Origin: Flavobacteriaceae bacterium
GTDB lineage: Bacteria > Bacteroidota > Bacteroidia > Flavobacteriales > Flavobacteriaceae
DNA length: 64,000 bases
Direction: 5' to 3'
Assembly (NCBI GenBank): GCA_003443635.1
Contig: CP031964.1
Location: 2,636,321-2,700,320, forward strand
Shown here: positions 28,341-39,229 of the stretch, one piece after another
Numbering within the stretch: position 1 is the stretch's first letter
Layout: each line of letters begins with the position of its first letter
Position numbers and translations under genes: made by a program
The notes under the pieces: model-generated
Database searches by the model: none
Told to the model about the DNA's origin: nothing
The model's input: the letters and a program-made list of their open reading frames with translations, nothing else

Positions 28341-28503
28341 TCTAACAAAAAACAAAATTTAATTTTATCCTTTTAAACTTAATATTAACCAACAATTACC
28401 AAGTTTAAGAATAAACAATCAAATGAATTTATGACTCATTCGTTATATCACAAATATAATAGGTATGCTTATTTCAAAATGTTAGCTACATAACACAAAT
28501 ATG

Positions 28504-29169
28504 CTATTTTTTTAAAATTCTTATTTCGTTTCTATTAAATTCTATAAATTTTTCTGACTTTAATTCATTTAAAAGAATATTTAGTGTAGATCTAGAAGTA
28601 CCTATTAAAGAAGCTATGTCTTTTTGGGTATAAGGATTATGAATTACTTTATCTCCCGTTGTTTTGCATTCTGTACCATATTCATTTTCTAATTCGCCTA
28701 AAAATTCTATCAGTCTAGTTTTCGTATCTTTAAATAATAACAATTGAAGACGTCTCTCTAATTTTTTTAGTTTAAAACCAATAAATTTATAAACCTTCAA
28801 GCTAAATGTTTGATTAGTTCTCATCAAATCATGCATTGTATCTACTTTTATAGGACAAATAGATGTTTGGTTATCTAAAGATTGAGCAAATTCATCTCTC
28901 TTATTTTCTCCCAATATTGCTTTTTCTCCAAATAATTCTCCTTTGGTAAGTATCGCTTTTACTACTTCTTCACCACTTTCAGTATAATATCCAATTTTAA
29001 CTTTACCGTTTTCTATAAGATAGACTTTACTTGCTGAATCTTCTTCAAAATAGATATAATCCTTTTTTTTATAAGCGTCAAATTTGTGAGTTTTTTTAAA
29101 TGAACGGAATTTATGAGGGCATAACGTCTTAAAAAGATTTACCCCATCAAAATACCATAATGCAGTCAT
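28504..29169 (-). CDS. Crp/Fnr family transcriptional regulator
   Basis: 221 aa. Cyclic-nucleotide-fold sensor domain ('KDYIYFEEDSASKVYLIENGKVKIGYYTESGEEVVKAILTKGELFGEKAIL') followed by a Crp-type winged helix ('YTQKDIASLIGTSRSTLNILLNELKSEKFIEF'). No Fnr-type N-terminal cysteine cluster is evident, so it is not an obvious oxygen sensor; the ligand is unknown. Single gene. Confidence 0.92.
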   Translation of the reverse strand: MTALWYFDGVNLFKTLCPHKFRSFKKTHKFDAYKKKDYIYFEEDSASKVYLIENGKVKIGYYTESGEEVVKAILTKGELFGEKAILGENKRDEFAQSLDNQTSICPIKVDTMHDLMRTNQTFSLKVYKFIGFKLKKLERRLQLLLFKDTKTRLIEFLGELENEYGTECKTTGDKVIHNPYTQKDIASLIGTSRSTLNILLNELKSEKFIEFNRNEIRILKK

Positions 29170-29234
29170 TGTTCATTTACTTAGTTATAAATTGTGGTCG
29201 CCTATTTAATTATACACTTACAGTATAGCGCATA

Positions 29235-29263
29235 AAAAAACTCCTAATAACTAGGAGTTTTTT
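29235..29263 (-). terminator. Terminator after aconitase
   Basis: AAAAAACTCCTA, loop ATAAC, TAGGAGTTTTTT, 21 nt past the aconitase stop on the minus strand. Canonical intrinsic terminator. Confidence 0.9.
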
Positions 29264-29284
29264 GTTAAATATTTATTTAAGAAA

Positions 29285-31552
29285 TTAAGCGTTAGCTTTT
29301 TTAATTAAATTTAATGCTGAGCCTTCATTATACCAATCAATTTGTCCTTGATTATAAGTATGATTTGTTATAATTATGTTTGAAGTTCCGTCGGTATGCA
29401 CCACTTCAATTGTTAATGGTTTACCAGGAGCAAACTCATTTAAATCAAGGAAATTAAATGTATCATCTTCTTGAATTAGGTCATAATCACTTTCATTAGC
29501 AAATGTTAAACCTAACATTCCTTGTTTTTTAAGGTTTGTTTCATGTATACGTGCAAAAGATTTTACTAGTACTGCTGCTACACCTAAATGACGCGGCTCC
29601 ATTGCTGCATGTTCTCTAGAAGATCCTTCTCCATAATTATGATCTCCAACAACTATAGTTTTAATATTTGCAGCTTTATATTCACGTTGTGTATCTGGTA
29701 CACCTCCATACTCTCCTGTTAATTGATTTTTTACAAAATTTGTTTTCTTATTATAAGCATTTACAGCTCCAATTAAACAGTTGTTAGATATATTATCTAA
29801 ATGCCCTCTAAAACGCAACCAAGGTCCCGCCATTGATATATGATCTGTTGTGCATTTCCCAAATGCTTTAATTAAAAGCTTAGCTCCTTTTATTTCGTTA
29901 CCTATAGGTATAAAAGGAGTTAAAAGTTCTAATCTTTCAGAATCAGGAGAAACTTTTATTTGTATTTGACTACCATCTTCTTCTGGTGCTAAATAACCAT
30001 TATCCTTAACATCAAATCCTTTTTGAGGTAATTCCCATCCAGTTGGTTCATCAAACATTACTTCTTCTCCATTATCATTAAGTAGTTTATCTGTTAACGG
30101 ATTAAAATCTAATCGTCCAGAAATTGCAATAGCAGCTGTTAATTCTGGAGAGGCGACAAAAGCATGTGTATTAGGATTACCATCAGCACGTTTAGCAAAA
30201 TTTCTATTAAAAGAATGTACTATACTATTCTTTGGTGCATTTTTAGGGTCGCTATATCTCGCCCATTGTCCAATACATGGACCACAAGCATTAGTGAAAA
30301 TTTTAGCATCTAATCTTTCAAATACATTAAGGATTCCATCTCTTTCTGCAGTATAACGTACTTGTTCAGATCCAGGATTAATTCCTAATTCTGCTTTCAT
30401 CTTTATACCCTTATCTAAAGCTTGTTGCGCTATTGAGGATGCTCTTGATAAATCTTCATAAGAAGAATTAGTACACGAACCGATTAAACCCCATTCAACT
30501 TGTAAAGGCCAATCGTTAGCTTGTGCTTTCTCAGACATTTCTTTACCAACAGTAGTAGATAAATCTGGCGTAAAAGGTCCATTTAAAAGTGGGCCTAATT
30601 CAGATAAATTAATATCTATGACTTGGTCAAAATATTGTTCCGGATTTGCATATACATCTGCATCAGCTGTTAAATAATCTTTAACTTGGTTTGCAGCATC
30701 TGCAACATCACTTCTGTCTGTAGCTCTTAAATAACGTTCCATTGATTCATCATATCCAAATGTAGATGTAGTTGCTCCAATTTCTGCTCCCATATTACAG
30801 ATTGTACCTTTACCAGTACAAGACATTGCTGTAGCTCCAGGTCCAAAATACTCTACAATAGCACCAGTACCTCCTTTAACTGTTAATATTTCTGCAACTT
30901 TTAAAATCACATCTTTTGGTGCTGTCCAGCCTGATAATTTCCCTGTTAACCTCACTCCGATTAATTTAGGAAACTTTAATTCCCAAGGCATACCAGCCAT
31001 TACATCTACAGCATCTGCCCCTCCTACACCAATAGCAATCATTCCTAAACCTCCAGCGTTTACAGTATGAGAATCAGTTCCAATCATCATCCCTCCAGGA
31101 AATGCATAATTTTCTAATACTACTTGATGTATAATTCCTGCGCCTGGTTTCCAAAAACCAATTCCATATTTATTAGATACTGATTCTAAAAAATCAAATA
31201 CTTCACTACTCACATCATTAGCATGTTTTAAATCTACTGAAGCACCTTCTTTAGCTTGTATTAAATGATCACAGTGCACTGTAGTAGGTACTGCAACTTT
31301 TTTCTTTCCAGCTTGCATAAACTGTAATAATGCCATCTGAGCTGTTGCATCTTGGCAAGCAATACGATCTGGTGCAAAATCAACATAATCCTTACCTCTG
31401 GTAAATCCTTTATTAGTAGTACCATCCCAAAGGTGTGAGTATAAAATTTTCTCTGAAAGTGTCAATGGTTTCCCCACTATTTTTCGAGCTTCATTTACTC
31501 TAGAAACCATATTTTTATACACATCTTTAATTACGTCAATATCAAATGCCAT
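29285..31552 (-). CDS. Aconitate hydratase
   Basis: 755 aa TCA-cycle enzyme interconverting citrate and isocitrate. The [4Fe-4S] ligands are in '[17 protein letters not shown]' and '[11 protein letters not shown]'. The substrate-binding loop '[42 protein letters not shown]' marks the C-terminal swivel domain. Length and order match the mitochondrial-type enzyme used by Bacteroidetes rather than the longer AcnA. Single-gene unit ending in its own terminator. Confidence 0.96.
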   Translation of the reverse strand: MAFDIDVIKDVYKNMVSRVNEARKIVGKPLTLSEKILYSHLWDGTTNKGFTRGKDYVDFAPDRIACQDATAQMALLQFMQAGKKKVAVPTTVHCDHLIQAKEGASVDLKHANDVSSEVFDFLESVSNKYGIGFWKPGAGIIHQVVLENYAFPGGMMIGTDSHTVNAGGLGMIAIGVGGADAVDVMAGMPWELKFPKLIGVRLTGKLSGWTAPKDVILKVAEILTVKGGTGAIVEYFGPGATAMSCTGKGTICNMGAEIGATTSTFGYDESMERYLRATDRSDVADAANQVKDYLTADADVYANPEQYFDQVIDINLSELGPLLNGPFTPDLSTTVGKEMSEKAQANDWPLQVEWGLIGSCTNSSYEDLSRASSIAQQALDKGIKMKAELGINPGSEQVRYTAERDGILNVFERLDAKIFTNACGPCIGQWARYSDPKNAPKNSIVHSFNRNFAKRADGNPNTHAFVASPELTAAIAISGRLDFNPLTDKLLNDNGEEVMFDEPTGWELPQKGFDVKDNGYLAPEEDGSQIQIKVSPDSERLELLTPFIPIGNEIKGAKLLIKAFGKCTTDHISMAGPWLRFRGHLDNISNNCLIGAVNAYNKKTNFVKNQLTGEYGGVPDTQREYKAANIKTIVVGDHNYGEGSSREHAAMEPRHLGVAAVLVKSFARIHETNLKKQGMLGLTFANESDYDLIQEDDTFNFLDLNEFAPGKPLTIEVVHTDGTSNIIITNHTYNQGQIDWYNEGSALNLIKKANA

Positions 31553-31867
31553 ATTCTTTGTTTTTTTAGTTTTTGTTGAATATTAAGTCTGACGAAATTA
31601 CAAAAAATTACATATAATTATAAAATATCTAATGAATAAACCTTTCAGCTCATTTATTATTATAGAATAGTTATTTTTAGTTGTTATTTTTCAAAGAAAT
31701 CGGATTTTAGAGTTAAAAAAATGAGAATTCCCTAATATTAAAATCGCAGTTATTTCAAAAAATATTCACTTTATATTTTAAAATAAGAGTTTTATAATAC
31801 AAAAAAGTAACTGTAATACGATTAATGTAATGCTCAAGAGCGAGAAAATATTTTAGCTTGCAAATAA
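31553..31867. other. Intergenic region, nothing recognised
   Basis: 315 nt, very AT-rich, between the 3' end of moxR and the start of aconitase, both on the minus strand. It should contain the aconitase promoter; the nearest -7-like match on the minus strand is TAATTTCG at about 31592-31599, which is imperfect. No terminator-grade hairpin, repeat or small gene was recognised. Confidence 0.5.
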
Positions 31868-32821
31868 TTAAAATAAGCTTTTAATTATTTGTTCTTCTGT
31901 AATCCCTTCAGCCTCAGCTTTATAATTTTTTATAATTCGATGACGAAGAATACTATTAGCAACAGCTTGAATATCTTCAATATCTGGAGAAAATTTTCCT
32001 TGAATTGCTGCATGTGTTTTAGCTGCTAAAATTAAGTTTTGAGATGCTCTTGGTCCTGCTCCCCAATCTATATATTGTTTAACCAAATCTGCAGCAGATT
32101 TACTATTTGGTCGTGTTTTAGCTACCATAGTTACTGCGTATTCTACAACATTATCTGCTACTGGAATGCGACGAATCAATTCTTGAAAATTAATGATTTC
32201 TTCTGCAGAAAACAAAGAATCTACTTTTACTTTTTTATCCGTAGTTGTCGATTTAACAACTTCAACTTCTTCCTTAAATGTTGGGTATTCCAAATTTATG
32301 GCAAACATAAATCGATCTAACTGTGCTTCAGGTAATGGATAAGTTCCTTCTTGTTCTATTGGATTTTGTGTTGCTAAGACAAAATAAGGTAAATCTAATT
32401 TATAATGATGACCAGCTACCGTCACAGCTCTTTCTTGCATTGCTTCTAAAAGGGCTGCTTGTGTTTTTGGTGGTGTTCTATTAATCTCATCAGCTAATAT
32501 AATATTACCAAAAATCGGGCCTTTAATAAATTTAAATTGCCTATTCTCATCTAATATCTCACTTCCTAGAATGTCGCTTGGCATTAAATCAGGAGTAAAC
32601 TGAATACGCTTAAAGTTAAGTCCTAAAGCTTGTGCTATAGTATTAACCATTAATGTTTTTGCTAAACCTGGAACACCAACTAACAACGAATGTCCGCCTG
32701 AGAAAATAGAAATCAATATTTGATCTACAACTTCATCTTGTCCAATAATTACTTTAGCTATTTCAGATTTTAGGGTTCGATACTTTTTTACAAGTTGTTC
32801 AATGGCAGTAACATCAGACAT
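31868..32821 (-). CDS. MoxR-family AAA+ ATPase
   Basis: 317 aa. Walker A 'LLVGVPGLAKTLMV', Walker B 'ILADEINRTPPKTQAALLEAMQE', sensor-type 'FVLATQNPIEQEGTYPLPEAQLDRFMF' and 'WGAGPRASQNLILAAKT' are classic MoxR. These ATPases act as chaperones that mature metalloproteins or envelope complexes, usually with DUF58/VWA partners. No DUF58 or VWA gene follows here; the next gene downstream is aconitase after 315 nt. It starts 3 nt after the SurA-like gene, so it is last in an operon of periplasmic folding factors. Confidence 0.93.
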   Translation of the reverse strand: MSDVTAIEQLVKKYRTLKSEIAKVIIGQDEVVDQILISIFSGGHSLLVGVPGLAKTLMVNTIAQALGLNFKRIQFTPDLMPSDILGSEILDENRQFKFIKGPIFGNIILADEINRTPPKTQAALLEAMQERAVTVAGHHYKLDLPYFVLATQNPIEQEGTYPLPEAQLDRFMFAINLEYPTFKEEVEVVKSTTTDKKVKVDSLFSAEEIINFQELIRRIPVADNVVEYAVTMVAKTRPNSKSAADLVKQYIDWGAGPRASQNLILAAKTHAAIQGKFSPDIEDIQAVANSILRHRIIKNYKAEAEGITEEQIIKSLF

Positions 32822-32824
32822 ATA

Positions 32825-34243
32825 TTATTTTTCTTTTTTCAACCAATTACTATTAAACTCACATTTGCGATGCTCTCCGTTAAGCTTAACATAAGTCTCA
32901 ATGATTTTTTCTTTCTGCCATTTTTCAATAGCTTTTAGTTTTTTATCGTTTAAAGCAAATTCTCTAACCTTAACATAATCTCTTGCAAACTCAGCTTCGT
33001 GCTCATCTACTCTATCGGATACTGTTAACAACTTAAATCGCATTTCATTAACTCTATCTGCATCATTTAATACTTCACTAATCTCTCCATCTTTAAGTCC
33101 TTCTATCTGAGCATAAAGACTAGGTTCCATGTTAGTTAAATCAAAACTATAATCTCCGGTTTGGCTATTTAACAATAATCCGCCTTCAAATTTAGTTTCT
33201 TTTTGTTCACTTACTTCTCTAGCTGCATCAGCAAAAGAAATCTCTCCTGCTATTATTTTTTTTCTAACATCTTTTAGTTTTTGTTTTGCTTCATCTATAG
33301 CAATTTGTGGTATTTCTGGTCTTAACAATATGTGTCTTACATCATATTCTTGGCCTCTAATTTTTTCCAGATAAATAATATGGAATCCATAGATAGTTTC
33401 AAAAGGCTCTGAAATTTCTCCTTCTTGCAAAGAAAAAGCAACATCTCTAAACTCTTTTATATTTCTAGGTCTACTTCTAATCATTGGATCTAATTTCCCG
33501 CCTCTAGCTTTAGATCCAGTATCTTGAGAATATAATACCGCTTTTGTATTAAAACTAGCTCCATTTTCAAGTATATCTGTTCTAAACTCATTAAGTCTAT
33601 CAATTACTTTTTGTTTTTCTTCTTGAGTTATTTTTGGAATTACTATTATTTGAGCAATTTTCAATTCAGTTCCTATAATCGGGCGCTCACTTTTAGGAAT
33701 GTCATTATAATACTCTCTAACTTCTTCAGGAGTTACTTCTATTTCTGCTATAACTTTCTCCTGCATTTTTTGTGCTAGGCTATTATTTTTATTTATCTCA
33801 TAAATATCCGCTCTTAGTTCTTGTTCAGACTTTTTACTGAAAATTTTGAGCAACCTTGGCATAGAACCGTTAGCTTGTCTCAGGAAAGCATTCAACTGTT
33901 GGTCAGTATATGATCGTATTTCTGCATCATTAATTACTATACTATCTTGAATAGCTTGATGTATATACAATTTACTCTCTAACAATTGCCCAACCATTTG
34001 ACATCGTGTTATATTTTCGATCGAAACCCCTCCAGCTTTAAGTTGCTTAAATTGTTCATCTATATCTGAATCTAATACAACAAATTCACCTACTACAGCA
34101 GCTACTCCATCAATTTTTATACGACCATCAGAGCGAGTTTCAACTTTCTTTTCTTCTTTCTTCACCTCTTCTTCTATAATTTCTTGTGCAGTTATTGTAG
34201 TATATGACAATAACATTGAAACACAAATCACTATATATTTCAT
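32825..34243 (-). CDS. SurA-like peptidyl-prolyl isomerase
   Basis: 472 aa from ATG 34243 (MKYIVICVSMLLSYTTITAQ, a signal peptide). A longer frame opens at 34282 but would overlap the previous gene and bury the signal peptide, so the inner ATG is chosen. A SurA N-terminal domain (about 40-165) is followed by two parvulin domains ('IAQIIVIPKITQEEKQKVIDRL...' and 'EYDVRHILLRPEIPQIAIDEAKQKL...'). SurA escorts outer-membrane proteins across the periplasm. Middle of a chain: two SurA-like genes upstream, moxR downstream. Confidence 0.9.
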   Translation of the reverse strand: MKYIVICVSMLLSYTTITAQEIIEEEVKKEEKKVETRSDGRIKIDGVAAVVGEFVVLDSDIDEQFKQLKAGGVSIENITRCQMVGQLLESKLYIHQAIQDSIVINDAEIRSYTDQQLNAFLRQANGSMPRLLKIFSKKSEQELRADIYEINKNNSLAQKMQEKVIAEIEVTPEEVREYYNDIPKSERPIIGTELKIAQIIVIPKITQEEKQKVIDRLNEFRTDILENGASFNTKAVLYSQDTGSKARGGKLDPMIRSRPRNIKEFRDVAFSLQEGEISEPFETIYGFHIIYLEKIRGQEYDVRHILLRPEIPQIAIDEAKQKLKDVRKKIIAGEISFADAAREVSEQKETKFEGGLLLNSQTGDYSFDLTNMEPSLYAQIEGLKDGEISEVLNDADRVNEMRFKLLTVSDRVDEHEAEFARDYVKVREFALNDKKLKAIEKWQKEKIIETYVKLNGEHRKCEFNSNWLKKEK

Positions 34244-34244
34244 T

Positions 34245-35102
34245 CTATTTAAAAATTTCAAATTGTTTATTTTTAATTGCATCTTTTGTAATATCTTTTT
34301 CTAATTCTTTAATAAACTCTAGTTTTCGTTTATTAATAATTATCTGTTTTATTGTAGGCATTACATATTCAATTGGAGCTATTTCATTTCTATTCAACAC
34401 TTCATTTACCTGCATCAAATATAATCCTAAAGAGTCTTTAAGCTGTATAAAATTAGATTTTTTTAACAGTTCTTTTTTATTATCAATTGTTATTACTGGG
34501 ATTTTAGAAATTGCTTGATCTAACCTTATCCAGATAGAGTCATTTAACGAATATGATTTAAACTGAATAGATATAGAATCTAATATTTGTTTATCTTCTT
34601 TATTAAAACGTTTAAATCGTCTTTCTACTTCATCTACACCTTCGTTATTCTCATTAATGTTTATATATCTAAATTTAATAAGTTCTTCATTTAATTTAAA
34701 TGTTTCTATGTTTTCGTTATAAACTTTTACAGTTTCAGCTTTATCAATAATCGTATCTAAACTTCGTTTAACTAATGCTTCCAAATATGCTTTAATATAT
34801 AAATCTTCTTTATACTGATTGACCAAATTATCATATTCAATTTGCGTTTCTTCTGGTAAATTAAATTTTGCTCCAGCTATAAGCAATTCTTTAGTTGCCC
34901 ATTGATTTATATAATTATTTATTCGTAAAAGACTATCTTCTTTTGTAATGTCATCAACAAGTAACCCTTCGACATCTTCAAAATATAAATAGGAATTATT
35001 TACTCTTGCAATTGGTTTTTCTTCTGTTTCTTTTTTTAAAAAATTACAGGAGCTTAAAACAATTAAACAAGTTAATAATAGTATGATTTTTTTAAATTTC
35101 AA
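34245..35102 (-). CDS. SurA-N-like periplasmic lipoprotein
   Basis: 285 aa. Lipoprotein signal MKFKKIILLLTCLIVLSSC with lipobox Cys at 19. The body is helical and resembles the SurA/PrsA chaperone core ('IARVNNSYLYFEDVEGLLVDDITKEDSLLRINNYINQWATKELLIAGAKFNL'), but I see no complete parvulin catalytic motif. It may be a chaperone without isomerase activity. Its start overlaps the stop of the upstream isomerase gene (ATGA-type, 4 nt), and its end is 1 nt from the next gene. Confidence 0.8.
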   Translation of the reverse strand: MKFKKIILLLTCLIVLSSCNFLKKETEEKPIARVNNSYLYFEDVEGLLVDDITKEDSLLRINNYINQWATKELLIAGAKFNLPEETQIEYDNLVNQYKEDLYIKAYLEALVKRSLDTIIDKAETVKVYNENIETFKLNEELIKFRYININENNEGVDEVERRFKRFNKEDKQILDSISIQFKSYSLNDSIWIRLDQAISKIPVITIDNKKELLKKSNFIQLKDSLGLYLMQVNEVLNRNEIAPIEYVMPTIKQIIINKRKLEFIKELEKDITKDAIKNKQFEIFK

Positions 35103-37044
35103 TGTGACAATAATTGGGTTTTAATATTATTTAAAACGTTATTATTAATTTTTATTTTATATTTTTTCGCTAAACTATCTATTAAACTAACTTCTTTTTG
35201 AGCTTGAAAAGCACTTACTACAATTCCTCTGGCTTCATTAAATGTTTTTGTTCTTTTTGGTAAGATTTTATTTACTTTAATAACATAATATGCATCATTG
35301 TGATAATAAACGTTGGAAACTCCTTTTTTAAAATTAAATCCTTCTGGAATAATGCTATGGTCTTTACCAACAATATCTTTTGTAAAAAGGACATTTTGTC
35401 TTCCATTTTGATTTAATTCTTTCTTTATTATATCAATATCATCATTTTTTAACCACAATTTTTGAAGGTATTCGCTAGTTTTTTCACTAGACGACCTTGC
35501 AATAATCGCATCAATTCTCTCTTTAAAAATATAATTGCTTTTATTGTTCTCATAAAACTTCATCAATTCAATTGAATCATTTTTTACACTATTCCACACT
35601 TTAGCTTCCATCAACTCAAATAACAATAATCCTTCTTCAAACTCTTTAATAGTATTTGCAAATTCAAGATTCTCAAGATGTAAATTATCTTTATAATAGC
35701 TTAATATCTTTTCGTTTATAAAAGCTTTATACTCTGAACTCACATATGTATCTAGTTCTTTTTTTTCTAAATTTCTCTTTTCAGATTCCTTTAAAAACTC
35801 AACAAAATCAGTGTATTTATATTCGTTTTGCCTAATTTTAAAAAGAACTTTATTTTGAGAAAGGTTAAAAGTTAGGTTCCAGTTTTCGTTTAACAAATTC
35901 TTTTCGAAAGTCGATATAAAATCAGACAAATCTGAATTATCATATCTAACATGATATACATTTAATAACTTATTAATCAATGCTGTATTTATTCGTTCCG
36001 AACGACTATCACGTTTCACTTCTATTTCAAGCTTATGTTTTAAAGTTTCAAAAGGTTCTAATGGCTTTTTTTCATACAGTTTTATAATATGCCATCCAAA
36101 ATCACTTTTAAAAGGTTTAGATATTTCTCCCATATTATTTAATGCAAATGCAGCATTTTCAAAACTTTGAGATCCCAAATCTCCGCTCTTAAAAGGGTTT
36201 AATTTCCCTCCTCGTTTTGCTGAGTTTGCATCATCAGAAAATTGTTTTGCCAAGTTTTCAAAATTTTCTCCCTGCTTAATTAAATTATAAATTTCATTAA
36301 TACGATCTTCTGAATTTAGTAATGCATCATTTTTATTAAATGAAGTCATAATATGCCCTATAGTAACTTCTCCTCTGGTTTTTCTCTTATCAAATACTTT
36401 TACAACATGATATCCAAATTGTGTTCTAAAAGGTTGAGAAACTTCATTTATATTTGTGCTATACACTACATTTTCAAAATCATAAACCATTTTAAATCCA
36501 GAAAAATAGCCTAAATCTTCTGCAAAAATTGAATTCCCATCATGAAATTCATCTCTCACAGATTCAAATCCATCATTAATTAATCGTTCGCGTAATTTTA
36601 ATATTTGAGAATACACTTGTATTGTATCTCTCTCGTATTCTGGAATAGATACAAGTATATGACTAGCTTTAATATCGTATTTAATCCTTTCGTAAGCTTC
36701 TTTAACTAAATCCTCAGTTACCTCATGATCAGTTAGATACTTTTTAGCTAACTGTTCTCTATAATTATGTAGTTCTTTTTTTAAAGATGCAGTTTTATCA
36801 TAACCTAAAACTCTAGCTTCTTTTATTTTTAATTTATAATTTATAAATAATTTAAGATATTCATCTACATTTTTTGAGATTCTTCTTTAACAAGGTTTAA
36901 ATTTTTATTATAAATCCTGATAAATTCTGATGAATAGATTGGAGTTTCGTTTATGGTTAATAAAACAGAATCATTTACTATTTGAGCATTACTAAAAATT
37001 GAAAAGCTTATAAAATAGCATATAAATAAAAAACTAACTTTCAT
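35099..37044 (-). pseudogene. Double-parvulin peptidyl-prolyl isomerase with a one-base frameshift
   Basis: The N-terminal part starts at ATG 37044 (MKVSFLFICYFISFSIFSNAQ, signal peptide) and runs to a TAG at 36865-36867 just after '...NLVKEESQKM'. In the -1 frame the protein continues without any stop: ESQK-NVDEYLKLFINYKLKIKEARVL, then SurA-like helices, '...YDIKASHILVSIPEYERD' and onward through two parvulin domains ('TIGHIMTSFNKNDALL', 'DLGSQSFENAAFALNNMGEISKPFKSDFGWHII') to 35099. The break lies in a run of six A (36870-36875); seven would restore one frame of about 648 residues. The C-terminal frame shows no further damage. Possibilities are a sequencing error, a recent mutation, phase variation, or expression by slippage at the A run. 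First gene of the isomerase-lipoprotein-isomerase-moxR operon. Confidence 0.85.
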
Positions 37045-37175
37045 CTCCAATTTTATTAGCATAGAGCACAAAAATAAGATATTTAAAACACAAAGCAAGT
37101 GATTCTTTAAGTAGTTAAAATGGAGTTTTAATTGTATTTTTATTTTATATTTAACAACATAAAAAATTTATTTTC

Positions 37176-37631
37176 ATGAAATATACTATAGAAACAATCA
37201 TTAAGTTGCCTCGAGATGAAGTTATCAAAAAAATGGATAATACAGATAATATGAAACATTGGCAGAAAGGATTGATTTCTGCAGAGCATATTTCTGGAAC
37301 ACCCGGTGAAGTAGGCGCTAAAATGAGATTGAATTTTAAATTTGGAAAGCGAGAAATGGAATTAATAGAAACTATTGCCAAACGTAATTTTCCTAAAGAA
37401 TTCCATGCAACTTACGATACTAAAGGAATGCATAATATTCAACAAAACTTTTTTGAACAAACCCCTCAAGGGCATACAAAATGGGTTTCTGAATGCGAAT
37501 TTTTACCAACAAGCTTTACATTAAGGATGATGACATTATTAATGCCTGGAACATTTAAAAAACAATCTAAAAAATATATGGCTGATTTTAAAAATTTTGC
37601 TGAAAACGGAATTTCTGTAGCTAATGCGTAA
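37176..37631 (+). CDS. SRPBCC-superfamily protein
   Basis: 151 aa, start MKYTIETIIKLPRDEVIKKMDNTDNMKHWQKGL, the usual START/polyketide-cyclase-like opening, with 'GKREMELIETIAKRNFPKEFHATYDTKG' in the middle strand region. This fold binds a hydrophobic ligand; the ligand is unknown. No signal peptide. The next gene overlaps its end by 8 nt. Confidence 0.83.
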   Translation: MKYTIETIIKLPRDEVIKKMDNTDNMKHWQKGLISAEHISGTPGEVGAKMRLNFKFGKREMELIETIAKRNFPKEFHATYDTKGMHNIQQNFFEQTPQGHTKWVSECEFLPTSFTLRMMTLLMPGTFKKQSKKYMADFKNFAENGISVANA

Positions 37632-37860
37632 ATTAAAACTTATTTGGGACTTTCGTGGACCTAATGCAAGTAAAACTGCTGAGCATCATGAAATACATTT
37701 AAAAGAATATATTACTGCCGAACAATTAAGTATAAATATTACTGGATTTGAAGTAATTTCTGAAATGCACTCCATCGCTTTTATGATTATACAAGAAAAT
37801 AAAATGAAATCCATACGAGATGCTCTAAAACCTCATCGTGGTCAAGTATATTTAGGATAA
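37624..37860 (+). CDS. Small conserved unknown protein
   Basis: 78 aa (MRKLKLIWDFRGPNASKTAEHHEIHLKEYI), ending 'IRDALKPHRGQVYLG'. It contains several His residues but no motif I can name. It overlaps the SRPBCC gene by 8 nt and is followed after 15 nt by the aminotransferase gene; the three probably form one transcript. Confidence 0.7.
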   Translation: MRKLKLIWDFRGPNASKTAEHHEIHLKEYITAEQLSINITGFEVISEMHSIAFMIIQENKMKSIRDALKPHRGQVYLG

Positions 37861-37875
37861 AGCACATTATTAATT

Positions 37876-39138
37876 ATGAAAAATAGAAGATCTTTTGTTA
37901 AATACTTACTTACTGGTATCGCCGGAACTACATTACTTCCAACTCAAGCATTAAACAGTATAAAATTATCGCCTAAATTACTAGATTATACTGATGATTC
38001 TGAAGATTTCTGGCAGGCCGTAAAAGAACAATTTATTTTTGCTGATGGTTTGCATTATTTTAATAATGCTTCCTTAGGGCCTTCTCCTATTACAGTTCAA
38101 AAAGCTACTAAAAAATTCAGAGAAACTTTAGATGGATTTCCTTCAAAGTATATGTGGGGTGATTGGAGCGACGAAAAAGAAACCGTTAGAAAACAAATTG
38201 CTAGCTTATTTTCTGTATCTAAAGAAGAGATTGCGATCACGCATAATACTACTGAGGGAATGAATTTAATTGCTAGAAGTTTTGATCTTCAACCTGGTGA
38301 CGAAATTATTTTAGCAGATCATGAACATGCCAGCGGGACTATATGTTGGGAGGTATGGCAAGAAAGTAAAGGTATAAAAATTGTACGCCCAGTTTTACCT
38401 ATAACTCCCAAAACAGTTGAAGAAGTTGTTAGTGCATACAGAAAAGCAATAACCTCAAAAACTAAAATTATTTCAATGTGCCATATAGTTAATACTAATG
38501 GAATGATTTTACCTATTAAAGAAGTTTCAAAAATGGCACATGAGCAAGGTATCTTGGTAGCTGTAGATGGTGCACAAGGAGCAGGGATGTTTGAGTTCAA
38601 TTTACATGACTTGGAATGTGATTTTTACACAGCAAGTGCCCATAAATGGCTGTTTGCTCCTAAAGGTATTGGTGTGTTTTATGCAAAATCAGAAAGTCAA
38701 GCGTATTTAAAACCATTAATGGTAGCTAGAGGGCATACCGATAAAAGCATACGTCGTCTCGAAAATTACAACACACGTAACTTACCTGAATACTTAGGCT
38801 TAGGAGCTGCTGTTGAGTTTCATACCAATATAGGAAAAGAAAAAATATCCAAACGATCATATGAGCTTAAAGATTATTTTAGATCTAAAATAAAAAACAA
38901 CTCCAAATTTAAATTAAAATCCCCTGAGAAAGATACTTTATCTTGTGCCATACAAACTGTAGAAATTGTTGGTAAAAATGTATCTGAAGTTAAAAAGAAG
39001 CTTTTTAATGATTATGGAATTGATACGCGACCGATGTCCAATTTTGGATTAAATGGAGTTCGTATTTCATTTGCAATTTATATCACAAAAAAAGATATTG
39101 ATTATTTAGTTAATGCCTTAGAAGTTATTGCTGGATAA
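37876..39138 (+). CDS. Exported class V aminotransferase-like PLP enzyme
   Basis: 420 aa. The N-terminus MKNRRSFVKYLLTGIAGTTLLP has an RR-S-F-V-K pattern followed by a hydrophobic stretch, typical of a Tat signal; such export fits a cofactor-loaded PLP enzyme. The class V fold is clear: 'ITHNTTEGMNLIARSFDLQPGDEIILADHEHASG', the Asp of 'VAVDGAQGAGMFEF', and the PLP lysine in 'TASAHKWLFAPKGIGVFY'. It resembles cysteine desulfurase and isopenicillin N epimerase-like enzymes; substrate unknown. Confidence 0.87.
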   Translation: MKNRRSFVKYLLTGIAGTTLLPTQALNSIKLSPKLLDYTDDSEDFWQAVKEQFIFADGLHYFNNASLGPSPITVQKATKKFRETLDGFPSKYMWGDWSDEKETVRKQIASLFSVSKEEIAITHNTTEGMNLIARSFDLQPGDEIILADHEHASGTICWEVWQESKGIKIVRPVLPITPKTVEEVVSAYRKAITSKTKIISMCHIVNTNGMILPIKEVSKMAHEQGILVAVDGAQGAGMFEFNLHDLECDFYTASAHKWLFAPKGIGVFYAKSESQAYLKPLMVARGHTDKSIRRLENYNTRNLPEYLGLGAAVEFHTNIGKEKISKRSYELKDYFRSKIKNNSKFKLKSPEKDTLSCAIQTVEIVGKNVSEVKKKLFNDYGIDTRPMSNFGLNGVRISFAIYITKKDIDYLVNALEVIAG

Positions 39139-39229
39139 TAAACTTTAATTTTATAAATATTTCATTTAACACATTTTTAAAACTACAAAAATAGTTTATT
39201 AACTATAAAAATAGTCGTATATTTATTAC

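Noticed and set aside
37045..37098. 18-residue extension (MLCVLNILFLC...) of the frameshifted isomerase
   Set aside because: A normal signal peptide begins at ATG 37044; the extension would destroy it.
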